Source: Planctomycetales bacterium
GTDB lineage: Bacteria; 4484-113
Reading direction: 5' to 3'
Length of the DNA: 64,000 nucleotides
Assembly: GCA_030606285.1 (NCBI GenBank)
Contig: JAUWGS010000006.1
Coordinates: 62,001-126,000 of the forward strand
Both the position numbers and the translations under genes were made by a program. This document shows, piece after piece, positions 60,798 to 64,000 of this stretch. Each line of letters begins with the position of its first letter. The stretch's first letter is position 1. The notes below the pieces were generated by a model. The model was not told where the DNA came from, did not search any database, and saw nothing but the letters and a program-made list of their open reading frames with translations.

Positions 60798-61664
60798 TTA
60801 GTCGTCTTCAGCCTGCTCAGCGGTGCTGGCTTCAGGCACATCAGATGCGTCGACGGGCACCGGCTCTTCCGGGGCTGCTGGAGGCGTGTCTGCGGGCTTC
60901 GGTACGCTTTCCTGTTCCCTCGGCGCCGCTTCAGCGCCCTCCATAGCTTCGGCGTGGATGAAGACTGAATCGGGCGGCAAGTAGCCGAGCTTGGCTTCGA
61001 GGACGGAATCAGCGACTATCTGGCAGAACAGCCGGATGCTGCGGATTGCATCATCGTTACCGGGCAGCTTATAATTCACATCGTCGGGGTCGCAGTTGGT
61101 GTCCAGGATGCCGATGATGGGAACGCCGAGCTTCTTCGCTTCGGCGATAGCGTTTTTTTCCTTCCTCACGTCGATCACAAACAGAGCGTCAGGAATGCGC
61201 TCCATGTCTCCGACACCGCCCAGGAACTTCTCCAGCCGTGCCTGCTCATCCGAGAGGAAACGGGCGTCTTTCTTGGTGAGCTTATCGAAGTATCCGTCCT
61301 CACGCAGCTTCCGCAGTTCCTTCAGCCGTATAATCCGCTTGTGGATAGTGTCCCAGTTTGTCAGCAGCCCGCCCAGCCACCGGGATGCCACGAAAGGCAT
61401 GCCGCACTTGGCAGCCTCCTCGCGAATAGCATCCTGTGCTTGCTTCTTTGTGCCGACGAACAGGATAACGCCACCGTTCTCCACCAGGTTGCCGATGTAG
61501 TTGTGGACTGCGTCAATGAACTGCACTGTCTGCTGCAGGTCGAGGATGTGAATGCCGTTGCGCTTGGTATAGATGAACTGCGCCATTTTGGGGTTCCACT
61601 TGCGGGTCGGATGCCCGAAGTGCACCCCACATTCAAGAAGCTGCCTAAGCGAGATTAGTGGCAC
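60798..61664 (-). CDS. rpsB: 30S ribosomal protein S2
   Basis: 288 residues starting at GTG 61664 with GGAGGG upstream. Signature parts: LLECGVHFGHPTRKWNPKMA, YIYTKRNGIHILDLQQT-type FIYTKRNGIHILDLQQTVQF, RWLGGLLTNWDTIHKRI and VIDVRKEKNAIAEAKKLGVP. The last about 55 residues form an acidic, Pro/Ala-rich extension (EGAEAAPREQESVPKPADTP), beyond the usual S2 length. First gene of rpsB-tsf-pbp. A promoter TTGCAA-17-TAATTT lies upstream (minus strand, about 61715-61743). Confidence 0.97.
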   Translation of the reverse strand: MPLISLRQLLECGVHFGHPTRKWNPKMAQFIYTKRNGIHILDLQQTVQFIDAVHNYIGNLVENGGVILFVGTKKQAQDAIREEAAKCGMPFVASRWLGGLLTNWDTIHKRIIRLKELRKLREDGYFDKLTKKDARFLSDEQARLEKFLGGVGDMERIPDALFVIDVRKEKNAIAEAKKLGVPIIGILDTNCDPDDVNYKLPGNDDAIRSIRLFCQIVADSVLEAKLGYLPPDSVFIHAEAMEGAEAAPREQESVPKPADTPPAAPEEPVPVDASDVPEASTAEQAEDD

Positions 61665-61785
61665 GCGCCGGTTCCCTCCAGTTATTACGAGCGTTCAGAC
61701 AATATGCGAACTTATAAATTAGCACAAGCGCTACTCCTTTGCAACAAACTGTAGAGGTTCGTAGATAGTGTCGGGAAGGTTCTTC

Positions 61786-61828
61786 GTAGGGGTTTACCCG
61801 CCTGTGATGGGCACGGCACACCGTGCCC
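61786..61828. repeat. Dispersed palindromic repeat, GGGCACGGCA type
   Basis: GTAGGGGTTTACCCGCCTGTGAT leads into a palindrome GGGCACGGCAC-ACCGTGCCC (61809-61828), related to the GTAGGGGCACGGCATGCCGTG unit of insertions A and C. Confidence 0.65.
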
Positions 61829-61911
61829 CCCACCGGATAGGCCGGGCTTGTCCGCCATCACGCGCTGAGCGTGACCGGAGGGCTCACCAGCCCGGCTCCG
61901 AAGATGAGCCA

Positions 61912-61966
61912 GTGGCGCGGGCGCTTGCCCGCCACGCCGAAGGTGCCGGAGGGTCTCGCCCTTGAT
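61912..61966. repeat. Dispersed element GTGGCGCGGGCGCTTG..., copy 3
   Basis: Nearly identical to 39096-39152: GTGGCGCGGGCGCTTGCCC, then GCCACGCCGAAGGTGCCGG and AGGGTCTCGCCCTTGATT. Here the element is intergenic. Confidence 0.75.
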
Positions 61967-62114
61967 TCACCCTCCGCAATGAGTAGACCGGGCTTGCCCG
62001 CCTGTGGTGGGTTTATGCACCAATGGCGCACAAGTTCACGAACTGACCTTCTGGCTTTGACTGACGCCAAGGATTCTGGCTGGAGTTGCACGGACTGGAC
62101 TCAACTGCCTTGAG

Positions 62115-62120
62115 GTATAA
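62115..62120 (+). promoter_or_regulatory. -10 box TATAAT of the hicBA operon
   Basis: TATAAT lies 27 nt before the ATG at 62148. A GAAGGAGGG ribosome site between them selects 62148 over an ATG at 62124, which would lie before the transcription start. Confidence 0.55.
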
Positions 62121-62147
62121 TATATGCGACGAAGGAGGGCAAAACGC

Positions 62148-62516
62148 ATGGGCGTTGGTTCGCGCCGAACCGGAAAACGCGTCCAAAAAATCGAAGTTGC
62201 GATAGCTGTTGCCAGGAGCGAGAGCGAAGGAGTTTATTACGCTTGGTCGCCTCAACTCCGATGTGTAAGGGATGGCAAGACTGCTGAAGACGCTGTTGCC
62301 ATGTGCAAGGAAGCGCTTGAAGTCTTATTTGAAGGCCTGATCGAGCGTGACACACTCAAGGACTACCTTGAATCGCACGGATATAACCGCTACCGCTTGC
62401 CCCAAGAAGGCAGGATATATGATAGAAATGCGGCGAAAGGCAAAGGATTAGAGCTACCGTGTCCAGAGAGACTGGATAGGATCAATATATCTATGGGCTT
62501 ATCAGCTCGTGTCTGA
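62148..62516 (+). CDS. HicB-like antitoxin
   Basis: 122 residues from the ATG at 62148, 8 nt after GAAGGAGGG. The family region is EVAIAVARSESEGVYYAWSP followed by QLRCVRDGKTAEDAVAMCKE and ALEVLFEGLIER, the partial RNase H-like fold of HicB antitoxins (beta hairpin, then helix with A-x-x-A-x-x pattern). The tail is short, and no ribbon-helix-helix or XRE DNA-binding domain is clear after residue 85. It overlaps the next gene by 8 nt. HicB normally binds HicA and represses the operon. Confidence 0.7.
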   Translation: MGVGSRRTGKRVQKIEVAIAVARSESEGVYYAWSPQLRCVRDGKTAEDAVAMCKEALEVLFEGLIERDTLKDYLESHGYNRYRLPQEGRIYDRNAAKGKGLELPCPERLDRINISMGLSARV

Positions 62517-62808
62517 TGAACTAACGATTCCAGGCACTAACGACCTCTGTAAGTTTGTTGAGGCGTATTTCGCCGATTCCGGTTACACGAGGGACGATAA
62601 ATCCAAAGCCAATCATGTTGTCTATCGAATACCGCAGCACGAGCGTAACATATCTGTACCTAAAAACTATAAGCGCCTTCGTAAAAGGACTTTCTTCGAC
62701 CTCCTGGAGGATATCGGCATTACGGCAAACGATTATCGCCAACTGGCAGGTACGCCCAAAAAGCTGAAGGCTTACATAAAGGAAAGAAGGAGAAAGGTCA
62801 AGCCGTAG
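62509..62808 (+). CDS. HicA-like toxin (probable)
   Basis: 99 residues, GTG start inside the end of hicB. The pattern resembles HicA mRNA interferases: a helix, then SGYTRDDKSKANHVVYRIPQ, then ERNISVPKNYKRLRKRTFFD and LLEDIGIT. The central His of the GSHH motif is kept as N-H-V-V-Y, and VP-x(n)-L+K+T-x-x-x-L-x-x-x-G matches the C-terminal half. It differs from the classical GSHHIY motif, so activity is not certain. If toxic, it would cut mRNA under stress. The gene order antitoxin-toxin is reversed relative to many hicAB loci. Confidence 0.65.
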   Translation: MSDELTIPGTNDLCKFVEAYFADSGYTRDDKSKANHVVYRIPQHERNISVPKNYKRLRKRTFFDLLEDIGITANDYRQLAGTPKKLKAYIKERRRKVKP

Positions 62809-62839
62809 TGCAGAATGGCAGTTGTGGGATGGACGCAGG

Positions 62840-63778
62840 TTACTTCTTGAACGGCTTGTGCTTCTTGTCGCCGGGGGATTTCTTGACGCGCTGTTTGCGG
62901 GCACGCCTGGCTTTCGGGCGCTCCGCTTCGGGTTCAGGTTCGGGTGGGGGAGGGTCCCAGGCTTCGGGGCCGGCGCGTCGGTTCACCGCGATTATGCCCC
63001 AGACGCCGATTGCGATGAAGATGATGGACGACCACTGGGTGAGCGTAATGCCGCCGATGCCGTAGGTCTGGTTGTGGAAGCTCAGGAACATATGCGGCAC
63101 GTCGCGGAACGGCTCCTCGATCAGCGAGCGAACCAGCGAATATCCCGCGATGAAGGCGAACATGTTCGTGCCCGGCGCATAGCGCTTGCGCCAGACGAAT
63201 AGCGTAATCGCCAGCACCACCAGCCCGACCAGGCCCCCGTAGATCTCGGTCGGATGCCGCGTGATGATTGCTGCGGAGTCGCTCGCGGTCATATGGTATT
63301 CGTCGTACGGGAAGTTCATCGCCCAGGGCACGACGTCGCGGCTCACCTTGTAGCCCAGGATATCGCCGTTGCTCAAGTTGCCGATAAAACGCACCAGCAT
63401 CACGCCGATAGCGATGCCGGGCGCCATCACGTCCATCACTTCAAGGAGCTTCAGCGGCGTGCGCCGGTAGTAAAGCCAGCATCCCAGCAGACCGAACGCC
63501 AGCGCGCCGTGGAACGATAGCCCCCCTTCGTAGGTCTTGAATACGTCAATGAAGTTCGTGTAGTCCTTCAGATTCGTGAGCACGTAAACCGCGCGCGCGC
63601 CGATGATGCCGAAGACCGCGGCCCACAGCACGCCGTCCCAGACGTACTCCCCCTTGCGCCCGCGCGATTCGAGCAAACGCTGCCCGAGATACGTGGCTAT
63701 GAGCAGGGACAGCGCCATGGTGATTCCGTACCAGCGGATAGGCCAGCCGAAGACGTGGAATGCCACCGGGTCAAACAT
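62840..63778 (-). CDS. lgt: Prolipoprotein diacylglyceryl transferase
   Basis: 312 residues, seven membrane segments. Signature: GLSFHGALAFGLLGCWLYYR (His for activity), VRFIGNLSNGDILGYKVSRD (RxGN signature) and TRHPTEIYGGLVGLVVLAIT (the HPxQxY-like motif, with HPTEIYG). It transfers diacylglycerol from phosphatidylglycerol to the lipobox Cys, consistent with several lipobox proteins in this window. The C-terminal 45 residues are a Pro-Glu then Lys/Arg-rich tail. A TAAAAT box lies 9 nt upstream of the ATG, so near-leaderless. Confidence 0.96.
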   Translation of the reverse strand: MFDPVAFHVFGWPIRWYGITMALSLLIATYLGQRLLESRGRKGEYVWDGVLWAAVFGIIGARAVYVLTNLKDYTNFIDVFKTYEGGLSFHGALAFGLLGCWLYYRRTPLKLLEVMDVMAPGIAIGVMLVRFIGNLSNGDILGYKVSRDVVPWAMNFPYDEYHMTASDSAAIITRHPTEIYGGLVGLVVLAITLFVWRKRYAPGTNMFAFIAGYSLVRSLIEEPFRDVPHMFLSFHNQTYGIGGITLTQWSSIIFIAIGVWGIIAVNRRAGPEAWDPPPPEPEPEAERPKARRARKQRVKKSPGDKKHKPFKK

Positions 63779-63812
63779 AGGTGAGAGATTTTAGCACGCC
63801 CCGGCTTGCTCT

Positions 63813-63841
63813 TTGCGTCAACGCGCCACAATGCTTATAAT
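63813..63841 (+). promoter_or_regulatory. Acyl-CoA dehydrogenase promoter, TTGCGT-17-TATAAT
   Basis: TTGCGT (63813-63818), 17-nt spacer, TATAAT (63836-63841). A leader of about 20 nt contains AAGGGGG before the ATG at 63869. Confidence 0.6.
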
Positions 63842-63868
63842 CGTCGCGCCTGGTAAGGGGGTCTGCCC

Positions 63869-64000
63869 ATGGATTATTTCACAGAAGAACACCTGATGCT
63901 GCGCGATACGGTGCGCGATTTTGCACAAAACGAGCTCAAGCCCCGCGCGGCGGAGCTGGACGAGAAGCACATCTTCCCGCTGGAAGCCTTCAAGCAGATG
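63869..64000 (+). CDS. Acyl-CoA dehydrogenase N-terminus, cut by the window
   Basis: The first 44 residues start MDYFTEEHLMLRDTVRDFAQ and continue NELKPRAAELDEKHIFP, the characteristic N-terminal helix pair of acyl-CoA dehydrogenases (FTEEHxMxRDxVRxFA). The rest, including the FAD and catalytic Glu regions, lies beyond the right edge. AAGGGGG precedes the ATG by 9 nt. Substrate chain length cannot be judged. Confidence 0.85.
   Translation, partial: MDYFTEEHLMLRDTVRDFAQNELKPRAAELDEKHIFPLEAFKQM

Larger units (their letters stand above)
61665..62147. other. Intergenic region with rpsB promoter and repeat cluster
   Basis: The minus-strand rpsB promoter and leader occupy about 61665-61745. From 61786 repeat fragments follow: the GGGCACGGCACACCGTGCCC palindrome, a GTGGCGCGGGCGCTTG element (61912-61966) and GGGCTTGCCCGCCTGTGGTGGG. 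The hicB TATAAT (62115-62120) closes the region. No gene is supported. Confidence 0.6.

Noticed and set aside
61768-61965. 65-codon plus-strand frame between rpsB and hicB
   Set aside because: It consists of repeat-family sequence and has no ribosome site or conservation.

Overview
The window looks like chromosomal DNA of a GC-rich, probably anaerobic or fermentative bacterium. Evidence for a bacterium is rpsA, rpsB-tsf, a class A PBP, lgt with several lipobox proteins, a 3D/G5 cell-wall protein and bacterial -10 boxes. Evidence for the lifestyle is a Na+-pumping decarboxylase (oadGAB), two glutamate dehydrogenases, a split-P glycine cleavage system and a NuoE/NuoF/HoxU-type diaphorase. I cannot name a phylum; the gene mix and the many dispersed palindromic repeats resemble genomes of uncultivated candidate phyla. 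Many genes have a -10 hexamer only 6-10 nt before the start codon, which suggests leaderless mRNAs. Others have clear GGAGG-type ribosome sites.  LAYOUT. 0-3.4 kb: a repeat-rich beta-solenoid/HEAT protein (cut by the left edge) and an unknown helical protein. 3.5-6.9 kb: an AT-richer, defence-like island with an Mrr-type nuclease, a DUF5131 three-Cys protein preceded by a decayed fragment that resembles its usual partner TcmP, and an HNH protein. 6.9-10.9 kb: serpin, pentapeptide-repeat K+ channel, YhhQ-type transporter, lipoprotein. 10.9-14.1 kb: oadG-oadA-oadB. 14.2-18.1 kb: 3D-domain protein, a lipoprotein and a subtilase whose natural start is separated from its frame by a 9-G tract. 18.2-19.7 kb: gltX. 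19.7-25.2 kb: NuoE-like, NuoF-like and HoxU-like genes followed by an FMN glutamate synthase, plus a small Cys-rich protein. 25.5-28.2 kb: a response regulator lacking its phospho-Asp and a histidine kinase-receiver-LuxR single-chain protein. 28.6-31.7 kb: two different glutamate dehydrogenases flanking a small unknown gene. 31.9-36.6 kb: pyrD, subtilisin, SagB-type oxidoreductase, a possible PD-(D/E)XK protein, AmmeMemoRadiSam-type radical SAM enzyme. 36.8-40.5 kb: a 1221-residue cyclase-domain/STAND ATPase/TPR protein whose coding sequence carries five in-frame insertions of dispersed palindromic repeats. 40.6-48.2 kb: an apparently continuous operon rpsA-coaE-lytic transglycosylase-gcvT-gcvH-gcvPA-gcvPB. 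48.4-55.1 kb: small and membrane proteins, an amidohydrolase, a DUF401 permease, a patatin, a TlpA-like protein. 55.2-57.1 kb: an AT-richer ATPase + DUF4276 pair, likely defence. 57.3-57.6 kb: tRNA-Val(TAC) and a CAT tRNA resembling tRNA-Ile2. 57.7-61.7 kb: rpsB-tsf-PBP1A. 62.1-62.8 kb: HicB/HicA-like toxin-antitoxin pair. 62.8-64.0 kb: lgt and the start of an acyl-CoA dehydrogenase.  HOW THE PARTS CONNECT. Nitrogen and electron flow dominate the centre. Glutamate can be made by two dehydrogenases and by a glutamate synthase that appears wired to an NAD(P)H diaphorase with no hydrogenase beside it. Glycine cleavage supplies C1 units, NADH and ammonia. The Na+ decarboxylase couples decarboxylation to a sodium gradient. 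The most unusual features are the repeat-invaded STAND gene, the diaphorase-glutamate synthase cluster, the poly-G switch candidate and the two defence-like islands.
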